Shown one piece after another: positions 1 to 7,538 of a DNA stretch of 64,000 nucleotides (its first letter is position 1; each line of letters begins with the position of its first letter). Made by a program: the position numbers and the translations under genes. The notes under the pieces were generated by a model, which had not been told where the DNA came from, ran no database searches, and saw only the letters and a program-made list of their open reading frames with translations. This stretch comes from Natronolimnobius sp. AArcel1 (GTDB lineage Archaea; Halobacteriota; Halobacteria; Halobacteriales; Natrialbaceae). Location of the stretch: positions 310,001-374,000 of the forward strand of contig NZ_JAAKXY010000003.1 of NCBI RefSeq assembly GCF_011043775.1. The letters run 5' to 3'.

Positions 1-726
1 GGAGAGTGGGCCGGTAGTCTCGAACTGGGGGTACTCGAGTGAGCGATCCGTCTGCAACTCGAATCGGCAGGTAACGGTCATCGGTGCCTCGAGGCCGTTC
101 ACACAGACCTCTCCGTCACCTTGTGCGGCGTGGCAGTCGCCGATACTGAACAGCGCGTCTTCGACGGCAATGGGAAGATGAAGTGTCGACCCTGCAGTGA
201 GGTGTTTAATATCGAGATTGCCGCCAACCGCTCGTGGCGGCGTGGTCTCGTGTTCGCCGTCGTCAGCAGGAGCAACACCGATCGTTCCCGGGAACGGCGC
301 CACTGGCACCTCGATCCCGTTTGTGAAGTGAGCAACACCGTCCTCGAGATCCCAGACGTACATCGCAGGCTCTGGAAAGTCATCGGCAAGCAGTCCAAGG
401 CCGGCTGCACCCGGCAACACCAGCGTGTATCCCCACCCGTGGTGCTCGAGCGACAGAATATCAACTGTGAGCACGTCTCCGGGCTTGGCACCGGCAATGG
501 CGACTGGCCCGGTGAGCGGATGAATCTGGCTGATATCGATTGCTGGTACGTCCGTGGCTGTTGATTTTTGATCGATCTGGCCGTTTGTGGCGTCCCGGCA
601 CTCGAACTGGACGACGTCACCGGGTTCGATCGTTAACACCGGCTCGAGAGCGTTATTCCAGGTGCTGTGGATTGTCTCGTCGGTAGCGGGGAGTCGATGA
701 TCGATTGTGAGGTCTATCTCCGACAT
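1..726 (-). CDS. Acetamidase/formamidase family protein (3' end cut by window)
   Basis: This reading frame starts at an ATG at 726 and runs off the window edge, giving 242 residues without a stop. The sequence carries hallmarks of the acetamidase/formamidase family: an early segment on the effect of the 'PGDVV' loop, 'HPLTGPVAI', 'AKPGDVL', 'HHGWGY' and later a conserved 'GDCHAAQGDGEVC' stretch that contributes metal-binding residues. Family members hydrolyse short amides such as formamide or acetamide to ammonia and the acid, in the cytoplasm. The next gene, guaB, is divergent, so no operon partner is visible. The true substrate cannot be told from sequence, and the C-terminus is outside the window. 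Confidence 0.88.
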   Translation of the reverse strand, partial: MSEIDLTIDHRLPATDETIHSTWNNALEPVLTIEPGDVVQFECRDATNGQIDQKSTATDVPAIDISQIHPLTGPVAIAGAKPGDVLTVDILSLEHHGWGYTLVLPGAAGLGLLADDFPEPAMYVWDLEDGVAHFTNGIEVPVAPFPGTIGVAPADDGEHETTPPRAVGGNLDIKHLTAGSTLHLPIAVEDALFSIGDCHAAQGDGEVCVNGLEAPMTVTCRFELQTDRSLEYPQFETTGPLS

Positions 727-865
727 TCGATAAGAGAGACGCGGTGATGGAAGATAAAGCGATCACCGAGAACGCCGGGACCACTCTAGCGCTCGTGAGC
801 GACGAGTCTGCTCGGAAACGGGTCTATCTCGCAACGCTTTTTGCTGGCGGGTCCGGACGGTTTAC

Positions 866-2365
866 ATGGCGAACGACGTTCCCGAGCACGAGCCCTATTT
901 GTCGAAACTGCAGGTACCGGAAGCGCTAACGTTCGATGATGTCCTCCTTCGACCCAAGGAGAGTCGCGTCGAACCAGATGATGCAGACCTCACCTCGCGA
1001 GTCTCAAAGACAGTTGAGGTCTCCGTGCCGATCCTCTCGGCAGCGATGGACACCGTCACCGAGAGCGGCATGGCAATCGCAATGGCTCGCCACGGCGGTC
1101 TCGGCGTCCTCCATCGCAACATGAACATCGACGAGATGGTCGAAGAGATTGGCCGCGTCAAAAGCGCCGACGAACTCATTATTCCACAAGACTCAGTCGT
1201 CACCGCCGACCCCGAAATGTCCGTTCGCGAAGTTGACGACCTGATGGCCCGCGAAGGCGTTGGCGGCGCACCTGTCGTCAACACCCGTGGTGAAGTGCTG
1301 GGCATCATCTCGAGTACGGATATCCGGCCTCACCTCGAGGTCAACGAGGATGACCCGGTCACCGAAGCGATGACGGATGAGGTCATCACAGCCGGAGACG
1401 ACATCGGACCGCGTGATGCGTTCGATCTGATGTACGAGCACAAGATTGAACGCGTGCCGGTCGTCGACGACGAGAACCTCCTCGTCGGCCTCGTCACAAT
1501 GCAAGGCATTCTCCAGCGCCGTGAGTACGAGGAAGCTGTCCGCGACGAGGACGGCAAACTCTGCTGTGGCGTTGCCGTCAGTCCCTTCGAGATGGACCGC
1601 GCGGAAGCCGCCGACGAGGCGGACGCGGACGTGCTCTTTATCGACACCGCCCACGCGCACAACCGGAACGTCATCGACGGCGCTCGAGAGATCAAAGAGG
1701 CCGTCGACGCGGATGTCGTCGTCGGCAACGTCGGTACCCGCGAAGCGGCCGCAGAACTCGTGGAGTTCGCAGACGGGATCAAAGTCGGCATCGGCCCAGG
1801 CTCGATCTGTACGACTCGAGTCGTCTCCGGTGCAGGAATGCCCCAGATCACGGCCGTTGCACAGGTCGCAGACGTTGCGAGCGAGCACGACGTGCCTGTG
1901 ATCGCAGACGGTGGCATCCGCTACTCCGGCGACGCGATCAAAGCGATCGCAGCCGGTGCGGATGCGGTCATGCTCGGCTCGTACTTCGCCGGCACCGACG
2001 AGGCACCCGGCCGCGTCGTCACGATGAACGGCAAGAAGTACAAGCAGTACCGCGGCATGGGATCCGTCGGTGCGATGAAATCCGGCGACAGCGACCGGTA
2101 TCTCAAAGAAGAGCCAGACGAGGAAGAAGACTACGTCCCAGAAGGTGTCGAAGCCGCGACGCCGTACAAAGGGACACTCAAGTCCGAACTCCACCAACTC
2201 GCCGGTGGGATGCAGTCCGGCATGGGCTACGTCGGCGCTGAGACGGTCCCCGCGTTCAAAGAACGGAGCGAGTTCGTCCGCGTCTCCTCGGCTGGCCAAG
2301 CTGAGAGTCACGCCCACGACGTCGTGATTACGGACGAAGCACCGAACTACTCGCCAGATAGCTAA
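866..2365 (+). CDS. guaB: Inosine-5'-monophosphate dehydrogenase
   Basis: The 499-residue product oxidises IMP to XMP with NAD+, the first committed step of GMP synthesis. It begins with the typical 'LTFDDVLL' segment. Two CBS domains sit in a TIM barrel at about residues 95-215. The catalytic loop 'GPGSICTTR' has the active-site cysteine at residue 315, followed by the '[10 protein letters not shown]' phosphate-binding segment and the mobile flap around '[10 protein letters not shown]'. Length matches the family. The start at 866 was chosen because the N-terminus aligns with the usual IMPDH beginning and the upstream frame does not. It is divergent from the amidase gene and followed by an unrelated lipoprotein gene, so it is probably a single transcription unit. 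Confidence 0.97.
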   Translation: MANDVPEHEPYLSKLQVPEALTFDDVLLRPKESRVEPDDADLTSRVSKTVEVSVPILSAAMDTVTESGMAIAMARHGGLGVLHRNMNIDEMVEEIGRVKSADELIIPQDSVVTADPEMSVREVDDLMAREGVGGAPVVNTRGEVLGIISSTDIRPHLEVNEDDPVTEAMTDEVITAGDDIGPRDAFDLMYEHKIERVPVVDDENLLVGLVTMQGILQRREYEEAVRDEDGKLCCGVAVSPFEMDRAEAADEADADVLFIDTAHAHNRNVIDGAREIKEAVDADVVVGNVGTREAAAELVEFADGIKVGIGPGSICTTRVVSGAGMPQITAVAQVADVASEHDVPVIADGGIRYSGDAIKAIAAGADAVMLGSYFAGTDEAPGRVVTMNGKKYKQYRGMGSVGAMKSGDSDRYLKEEPDEEEDYVPEGVEAATPYKGTLKSELHQLAGGMQSGMGYVGAETVPAFKERSEFVRVSSAGQAESHAHDVVITDEAPNYSPDS

Positions 2366-2459
2366 CGTCGTCACTCAGTTACGTTTCAGCCGTTCGTCTC
2401 TGTGCAACCCTGACACCCAAAGAGAAACGCATACAGTTGTTCGGTCCCGATTCTGTAGT

Positions 2460-2951
2460 GTGAATCGCCGCAGGGCACTGCAGTCAGCAGGCGTACTCGC
2501 AATGGCCGGACTCGCAGGCTGTCTCGAGGGGGTGCAGGAACATTTCGGCCTGCAGGGAGTCGTCCCACTCGAGATTCATAGCGAGGCCGACAACGCGTAT
2601 AACCTCCAGTTACAGGCTCGGGAGACAGGAACAGGCCGCGAATCCTACGACGAGAGCTATGCGGTGACGCCCGAAGAGACCGTCATGGCCCCAAACCTCG
2701 AGCGGACGGACCAGAACCTACAGGTCGTCAAATACGACCGAGACACAGAGGATTCGGTCGCTCGCGCGGTGTCGATCACGGAAGACACGCAACTGGTGAT
2801 GGTGTACATACGCGACGACGACCTCGTCGTCGAGATTCATGGCGACGATGACGCCGATGATGACGAGATCGACGTGATTGACGAGAATTCATCAGACGAC
2901 GATCTCGAGGGTGCAGACGGCGAGCAGATGGCCGATGAGGAACTCGACTGA
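2460..2951 (+). CDS. Acidic lipoprotein of unknown function
   Basis: This 163-residue protein starts at a GTG and opens with three arginines (residues 3-5), a short hydrophobic stretch and a lipobox ending in Cys21 ('AGLAGC'). That is the pattern of a Tat-exported haloarchaeal lipoprotein anchored outside the membrane. The mature part has no motif I recognise. Its last 45 residues are almost entirely Asp, Glu and small residues, probably disordered. It lies 94 bp after guaB on the same strand and convergent with the ycaO gene. No function can be assigned. Confidence 0.8.
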   Translation: MNRRRALQSAGVLAMAGLAGCLEGVQEHFGLQGVVPLEIHSEADNAYNLQLQARETGTGRESYDESYAVTPEETVMAPNLERTDQNLQVVKYDRDTEDSVARAVSITEDTQLVMVYIRDDDLVVEIHGDDDADDDEIDVIDENSSDDDLEGADGEQMADEELD

Positions 2952-2988
2952 GTCAGCCGCTTTGTTTTGTGGTGTTTGCTCGCTGAAC

Positions 2989-4746
2989 CTATGGGTACGG
3001 GTGGAACGCACGCTTGAGCCGTGGCTCGAAGCCTAACTCGTCGGGAACGGTCTCGGCTCGCTCACCGAAGAACGGCTCGTTGGTAAACAGCGGCTGTGCC
3101 TCGGGGATGACGACACGAACCGCTTCGAACCCGATAGCCGACACGTCCCGCGTTGTGATCCGTGCCGCATACGGCGTCAGTCCGGTCTCTGTTACCCGCT
3201 CAAGGACCTCCTCGAGGGCGTCTGAACCGGTAAGATCAGCAGTTGGGCCTACACTGGCTGCGGGAACGGTCCCATCCACGTCGACAAATTTCTGGACGGT
3301 CTCCGGGAACGTCGCGTACTCACCAATTGCGCCCGATTGGGCAGTTGCGTTCTCTGCGCCGATATTGCGCAGTTCCATCCAGTTCTGAAGCGCCTCCTCG
3401 AGTGCCGAACTCGCAGCGTCGGTGGCATCAAGCGCTGCTGCAGAGCCGGCCGCAAACGCAGGCCAGGTGGGGCTGTCAGGATCGACAGCTCCCTCCGCAG
3501 GGTCGCGGTGGACAGCGACGGCAACGACTGGCACATCTACATCCTGTGTGACGAGCAAGGGTGTCACCGATAGTCCTTCACTTCGCGCTCGGCGCTCGAG
3601 CACGTCGAATCGCTCGTCCTCGAGTGTGAGCTCGAGCGGGTCGAACGATGAGTACCACGCGAGCATCGTTGCATCGCGTTCGATGACTTCGGTTAGCCCC
3701 GACAAGAGTGCATCAGCCGTCGAGGAGCCAAGTCCGAGTCCGGTCGTAATCGCCGGAACTAGCGACGGGCCGGGCTGTGGGAACTGGACGGCTGCGGCGG
3801 GCAGGTGGACATCGTCGCCAGTCGCGAGGTTCTGGCCGGGCACCCAGGGATACTCCTGTTCAGGATCGTACTCGGCGCTTTCCGGCCGGACGAACGCCGC
3901 GGGCGAGACTGGATTCTCGAGGTCGTCCTCACTCGCGTGAACGAACTCCGACTCACGGTAGACGCCGGCACAGTAGCGCTCGAGTCCTTCGCCGACGGCT
4001 TTCATCAACGCGGCGTTCCAGTCGTCGGCGACGCCTGCGGCCTCCGTCGGCGCGGTGGCGTCGCTGTAGCCGCTCGTATCCGCGTTGCGAGCCAGATAGT
4101 ACGGTACGGGGAACGACTCGATTTCACCAATACTCGTCACGATTCCGACCCGGTCATCGATCGCTGCTTCGGCGTGTTCGACGGCCGCGTCAAGGGCGAG
4201 CGACTCGTCGTCGTCACGCTCAAACGTCCAGTCTCGCTCGCCACCATCACAGTCACAGTCGGGAACAGGCAGAAATCGTCGGCGGTTGTAGGGCAGTTCG
4301 ACAACACGGCCGATGATTGAGTCATCGACGCCTTCGAAGACGCGAACGCACTCACGGCCTGCGAGCGCGCCGGCGAGTCGAGCCGTGCTGCGGTCGGCGC
4401 GTGGCTGTTGGGCCGTCTCCTCAGTTGTCGACGCAACGCGTGTGCGTAGACACTCAAAACAGCCTGCACCAGCCCCCGACGCGAATCCAGAAACTGCGGC
4501 ATCGACCGCGGGCAGAGGATGGCCACCGACGCCGCCGATTTCGATGGCAACCCACGGCGTTCCACCCGCTCGAGCGGCTTCGCTCGCCTCCTGAAACGTC
4601 TTTGCACCCGCAACATCGCTGACGACGCCGAATCGAGCGTCGGTTAGTTCGTCGGGGTCGGCATCAACAACACCGATATCGACATCCTCGAGCGCGGCAG
4701 CGACGGTTTCATAGACTGGATCGTCGCCAACGAGATGTACGTCCAT
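2989..4746 (-). CDS. YcaO-domain protein with fused N-terminal cysteine-rich domain
   Basis: The 585-residue protein has a C-terminal YcaO domain (about residues 195-585). YcaO enzymes use ATP to activate a peptide amide for cyclodehydration to azoline or for thioamidation. Visible YcaO signatures are 'GEGLERY' (Glu253, Glu256, Arg257), 'LTEVIERDA' (Glu353, Glu356, Arg357, Asp358) and a later 'ALEEALQ' helix. The chain ends in 'FHPYP', a short version of the proline-rich YcaO C-terminus. The first 190 residues resemble the E1-like partner domain of azoline-forming enzymes. They contain a CxxC (Cys96, Cys99) and a CxC (Cys164, Cys166) that could bind zinc. No precursor peptide, TfuA or dehydrogenase gene is adjacent. 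A TATA-like box 26 nt upstream supports a leaderless ATG at 4746. The substrate is unknown. Confidence 0.88.
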   Translation of the reverse strand: MDVHLVGDDPVYETVAAALEDVDIGVVDADPDELTDARFGVVSDVAGAKTFQEASEAARAGGTPWVAIEIGGVGGHPLPAVDAAVSGFASGAGAGCFECLRTRVASTTEETAQQPRADRSTARLAGALAGRECVRVFEGVDDSIIGRVVELPYNRRRFLPVPDCDCDGGERDWTFERDDDESLALDAAVEHAEAAIDDRVGIVTSIGEIESFPVPYYLARNADTSGYSDATAPTEAAGVADDWNAALMKAVGEGLERYCAGVYRESEFVHASEDDLENPVSPAAFVRPESAEYDPEQEYPWVPGQNLATGDDVHLPAAAVQFPQPGPSLVPAITTGLGLGSSTADALLSGLTEVIERDATMLAWYSSFDPLELTLEDERFDVLERRARSEGLSVTPLLVTQDVDVPVVAVAVHRDPAEGAVDPDSPTWPAFAAGSAAALDATDAASSALEEALQNWMELRNIGAENATAQSGAIGEYATFPETVQKFVDVDGTVPAASVGPTADLTGSDALEEVLERVTETGLTPYAARITTRDVSAIGFEAVRVVIPEAQPLFTNEPFFGERAETVPDELGFEPRLKRAFHPYP

Positions 4747-4768
4747 ACGTGACCGTCACTGTCTGTGA

Positions 4769-4775
4769 GTAAAAA
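4769..4775 (-). promoter_or_regulatory. TATA-like box of the ycaO-domain gene
   Basis: On the minus strand this reads TTTTTAC. Its centre lies 26 nt upstream of the ATG at 4746, the spacing expected for an archaeal TATA box and a leaderless transcript. Confidence 0.5.
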
Positions 4776-4829
4776 CGCCATGTTCGCAGTGACGAGTGCA
4801 ATCCGGGCGCTGGTACCCGACCAAGGCTA

Positions 4830-5984
4830 TTAGCTCTGGTCCGATCCGCCGTCGGTATCTGTCGCTCCCTGTCTCGTCTCTGCAACATCGACCACGTCAC
4901 CGCCTTCTTCCGGCATATCCTCGCCTTCCTGAATCGCCTGGGCTTCTTGTTCCATCGCCTCGACGTCCATTTCGATGTCCTCGATTTCGCCGATGATCTC
5001 GGCAATGTCGTCGAGTCCGATCAATTCGCGAGTCTCCTCGTCGAAGTCCAGACTTTCGAGCGAATCGGTGTCCTCGGCGACGTCGCTATCGGAGAGGTGT
5101 TTGCCGTACCGGCCGACCATCGACGTGAGTTCCTGTGGCATCACGAACGTGGTGGAGTCGCTCTGGCCGATCTCTGCCAGCGTATCCATTCCGCGGTCGA
5201 TGATGGCGCGTTCGCCCATCGACTCGGCGGATTTCGCTCGCAAGACGGTCGAAATCGAGTCACCCTGTGCCTCGAGGATCTGACTCTGCTTTTCACCCTG
5301 GGCGCGGATAATCTCGGACTGCTTGTTACCCTCTGCTCGCTCGACGGCGCTGCGGCGTTCACCCTGTGCCTCGAGAATCATGGCACGACGTTTGCGCTCT
5401 GCGGAGGTCTGTTGCTCCATTGCGCCTTTGACGTCGCGCGAGGGCGTGACCTCCCGAACTTCGACGCTTTCGACGCGGATCCCCCACTCGTCGGTGGGTT
5501 CGTCGAGTTCCTGACGGATGCGCTCGTTGATCATTTCTCGCCGGCTGAGGGTGTCATCGAGTTCCATATCGCCGATGACTGCCCGCAGCGTCGTCTGTGA
5601 AAGGTTCGAGACGGCGCGTTCGTAGTCATCAACCTCGAGAAACGCCCGTTTCGCGTTCATCACACGGATGTAGACGACGGCGTCGGCGGTCACAGGCGAG
5701 TTGTCCCGCGTAATCGCTTCCTGACTCGGCACGTCAATCGTCTGCGTTCGCATGTCGAATGCGTAAATCCGCGAGACGAACGGTGGGACGATGTTCAGCC
5801 CTGGCTCGAGCAGTTTGCGGTACTCCCCGAAGACGGTCAGTGCACTGCGCTCGTAGGCGTCGACGATTTCCACCATCGACCAGACAGTGGCGACGACGAG
5901 CACGAGCGCGAGCGCCCCAACGAGGAGGATTGGGTCCTCGAGTTGGAGTTGCAACGGTGTGAGCGCGTCGAAATATGATACCAT
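4830..5984 (-). CDS. SPFH/Band 7 (stomatin-like) membrane protein
   Basis: The 384-residue product has one N-terminal membrane span (about residues 18-40). A Band 7/SPFH domain follows, with 'AYERSALTVFGEYRKLLEPGL' type opening and 'TIDVPSQEAITRDNSPVTADAVV' type core (both only partly quoted here by position, residues 43-105). Residues about 195-270 form an Ala/Glu/Gln-rich coiled coil ('RAEGNKQSEII', 'RAQGEKQSQIL'). The acidic tail is low complexity. Proteins of this class form membrane-associated oligomers and often work with an NfeD protein or a protease. No nfeD-like gene is adjacent. An AATAACT box on the plus strand at 6009-6015 lies about 27 nt upstream. The ycaO gene follows in the same direction after 83 bp but has its own TATA-like box. 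Confidence 0.92.
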   Translation of the reverse strand: MVSYFDALTPLQLQLEDPILLVGALALVLVVATVWSMVEIVDAYERSALTVFGEYRKLLEPGLNIVPPFVSRIYAFDMRTQTIDVPSQEAITRDNSPVTADAVVYIRVMNAKRAFLEVDDYERAVSNLSQTTLRAVIGDMELDDTLSRREMINERIRQELDEPTDEWGIRVESVEVREVTPSRDVKGAMEQQTSAERKRRAMILEAQGERRSAVERAEGNKQSEIIRAQGEKQSQILEAQGDSISTVLRAKSAESMGERAIIDRGMDTLAEIGQSDSTTFVMPQELTSMVGRYGKHLSDSDVAEDTDSLESLDFDEETRELIGLDDIAEIIGEIEDIEMDVEAMEQEAQAIQEGEDMPEEGGDVVDVAETRQGATDTDGGSDQS

Positions 5985-6007
5985 TACGCAAACTATGGGT
6001 TCTAGCC

Positions 6008-6015
6008 GAATAACT
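6008..6015 (-). promoter_or_regulatory. TATA-like box of the SPFH gene
   Basis: The minus strand reads AGTTATTC, centred about 27 nt upstream of the ATG at 5984, consistent with a leaderless start. Confidence 0.4.
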
Positions 6016-6095
6016 CTTGGCCGAAACGATGCAGAAGAAACGGGAGAAATGAGAACGCCCTCACTCGAAAACTCGGGCCTCTCGAACGGCTACTT

Positions 6096-6569
6096 TCACT
6101 CGTCGTCGCGCAACTGTGTTAAGACGTCTTCGGCGTTAGCGACGGCTTTTTCCTTTTTAGCGGGATAGGCTTCGACCTTGCCGCGGAAGGTGATGCCATC
6201 GCCCAGTTTGACGTCGCCGCCGAAAGCGGCCTGCTTGTCGAGGCGCAAGAAGAGTTCGGTGTTTTCGGTAACGCGTTCATCGAGTTCACCGATTAGCGTG
6301 TCGAAGGACTCGAGGTCTGCCAATCTCGAGAGGACGTATCGAACGTCGTCGGCGCTCTCGATGCGCGCCGAGAGGACAAGAATGCGGTCGCCGAAGTGGC
6401 CGTCGCTTTCGACGCGCTCGATCTCGAACGGCTCGGTGTCGTCGGCGTCATCGGCATCGTCGTCACTGCCGGGGAGGAAGGTTCGAAGCGCTTCCTCGAC
6501 GCGTTTTTCGTCCTCGGTGGCGTAGCAGAACGTTCGTAAATCGACGTAGTGAAGCGGAATCTGGGGCAT
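6096..6569 (-). CDS. Predicted archaeal RNA-binding protein (COG1325/DUF54 type)
   Basis: The 157-residue protein opens with 'IPLHYVDLRTFCYATED' (residues 4-20) and continues with 'DGHFGDRI' and 'LRLDKQAA', features of the archaeal COG1325 family. That family has been predicted to be an RNA-binding or exosome-associated protein and also resembles the ribosomal L5-like fold. An acidic insertion (about residues 34-46) separates two halves. The gene lies between the SPFH gene and a small KOW-like protein, all on the minus strand, with 48 to 111 bp gaps, so cotranscription is uncertain. The biochemical role has not been set by sequence alone. Confidence 0.8.
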   Translation of the reverse strand: MPQIPLHYVDLRTFCYATEDEKRVEEALRTFLPGSDDDADDADDTEPFEIERVESDGHFGDRILVLSARIESADDVRYVLSRLADLESFDTLIGELDERVTENTELFLRLDKQAAFGGDVKLGDGITFRGKVEAYPAKKEKAVANAEDVLTQLRDDE

Positions 6570-6617
6570 CTGCGGGTCTGTAGTATCGGCGCGGTGGCCA
6601 CGTTAGCCGTGCTCTGG

Positions 6618-6830
6618 TTATTCGTCCGCGTCTTCGTCGTCGACTGCGTCCTCGTCGGCTTCCTCGAGGTCGCTCTCGGGAACACCGGTTTCCTGGCCGT
6701 CGTCGAAGCTGACGGTGTAGGTGGTGTCGCCGAACATCGACTCCATCGTCTGGGTGATGGTGCCGCTTTCGCCGTCGAACTCGCTGTGTTCGTCGTTCAA
6801 AACGACCTGGTCGTCTTTCTCGAAGCTCAT
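6618..6830 (-). CDS. Small acidic SH3/KOW-like protein (DUF1918-like)
   Basis: This 70-residue protein has a short beta-rich body ('EKDDQVVLND', 'GESGTITQTMESMFGDTTYTVSFDDG', positions 4-48) that looks like an SH3-barrel or KOW-type fold, followed by an acidic tail of about 15 residues. It resembles the DUF1918-type small haloarchaeal proteins. It lies 48 bp upstream of the predicted RNA-binding protein gene in the same direction. Function is unknown; the assignment rests on general pattern only. Confidence 0.65.
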   Translation of the reverse strand: MSFEKDDQVVLNDEHSEFDGESGTITQTMESMFGDTTYTVSFDDGQETGVPESDLEEADEDAVDDEDADE

Positions 6831-6902
6831 AGCGTGAGATTCCCCGTCAGCCCGTAAAAAGGAACTGATTCGACAGCCTTGCTGAGAGGATTGACGGAGC
6901 TG

Positions 6903-7391
6903 TCACTCGCTACCGTCTGCGCCGTCCCCATCCTCGAGAACGGCTCCGTGCTCGTCGATTTCGCCGTTGACGATTCGCGTACTCGAGATGATATCGCCGT
7001 CGTCGGCTTCGACGTGGGGAACGACGATGACCTCGAGTGGGTCGTGGCCGCGTTCGCGCCGAATCTCGTTGATCTGCTCGCCGCCGTCTTTGGTTTCCGG
7101 TGAGACGACCAGATAGTCAAACTGCGGTTCGGTCGCAATTCCTGTCGGCTCCTCGAGTGGCCGAATCTCGAACTCGCGGTTTTGGTTGGCGGCGAGGTCC
7201 TCGAGTTCCTCGGCGAGGGCGGCCTTGCGCGTTTCGTATGACCGAACGTGGCGTTCGACGTGGCGCGTCTTCGGCGCGAGGTCGTCACTCGTCAGTCCGA
7301 CGGTTACGTCTCCGAGTTCGAACGCCCGCTCGAACAGCCGTCGATGACCGTCGTGAACGGGGTCGAACGTCCCACCAAGCGCGACGTCCAT
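6903..7391 (-). CDS. coaD: Phosphopantetheine adenylyltransferase, archaeal type
   Basis: The 162-residue enzyme transfers AMP from ATP to 4'-phosphopantetheine, giving dephospho-CoA. The nucleotidyltransferase motif 'GGTFDPVHDGH' is at residues 6-16 and the second motif 'ISSTRI' near residue 135. A short acidic tail follows. A GTG in frame at 7403 would add four residues, but the box TATAAAAG at 7416-7423 sits 25-28 nt from the ATG at 7391. That start also matches the family N-terminus, so 7391 is preferred. The gene is divergent from maeB. Confidence 0.93.
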   Translation of the reverse strand: MDVALGGTFDPVHDGHRRLFERAFELGDVTVGLTSDDLAPKTRHVERHVRSYETRKAALAEELEDLAANQNREFEIRPLEEPTGIATEPQFDYLVVSPETKDGGEQINEIRRERGHDPLEVIVVPHVEADDGDIISSTRIVNGEIDEHGAVLEDGDGADGSE

Positions 7392-7415
7392 ACCGGTGGT
7401 CACTGGCGCGGTGCG

Positions 7416-7423
7416 TATAAAAG
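7416..7423 (-). promoter_or_regulatory. TATA box of coaD
   Basis: TATAAAAG (plus-strand reading) is centred about 28 nt upstream of the coaD ATG at 7391. It decides between that ATG and the GTG at 7403 and implies a leaderless transcript. Confidence 0.6.
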
Positions 7424-7508
7424 GGTCGTCTCGCCGGACAGTCCGTGCCGACTACCGCCATACGCACCCTGATTATTTCGACAACTGTCGAATGCCCCTT
7501 TCGCATTG

Positions 7509-7515
7509 TTTTTAG
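7509..7515 (+). promoter_or_regulatory. TATA-like box of maeB
   Basis: TTTTTAG is centred 27 nt upstream of the ATG at 7539, supporting that start over an in-frame ATG-like start at 7506, which would lie upstream of the box itself. Confidence 0.5.
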
Positions 7516-7538
7516 TGGTCGGATACAGTGTCACGGGT

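Noticed and set aside
744..929. Short plus-strand frame before guaB
   Set aside because: No recognisable features, overlaps the guaB start, and the composition is not coding-like.
1193..2374. Long open frame (393 codons) on the strand opposite guaB
   Set aside because: It is the antisense shadow of a clear IMP dehydrogenase; GC-rich haloarchaeal codon use keeps the reverse frame open. No domain was recognised.
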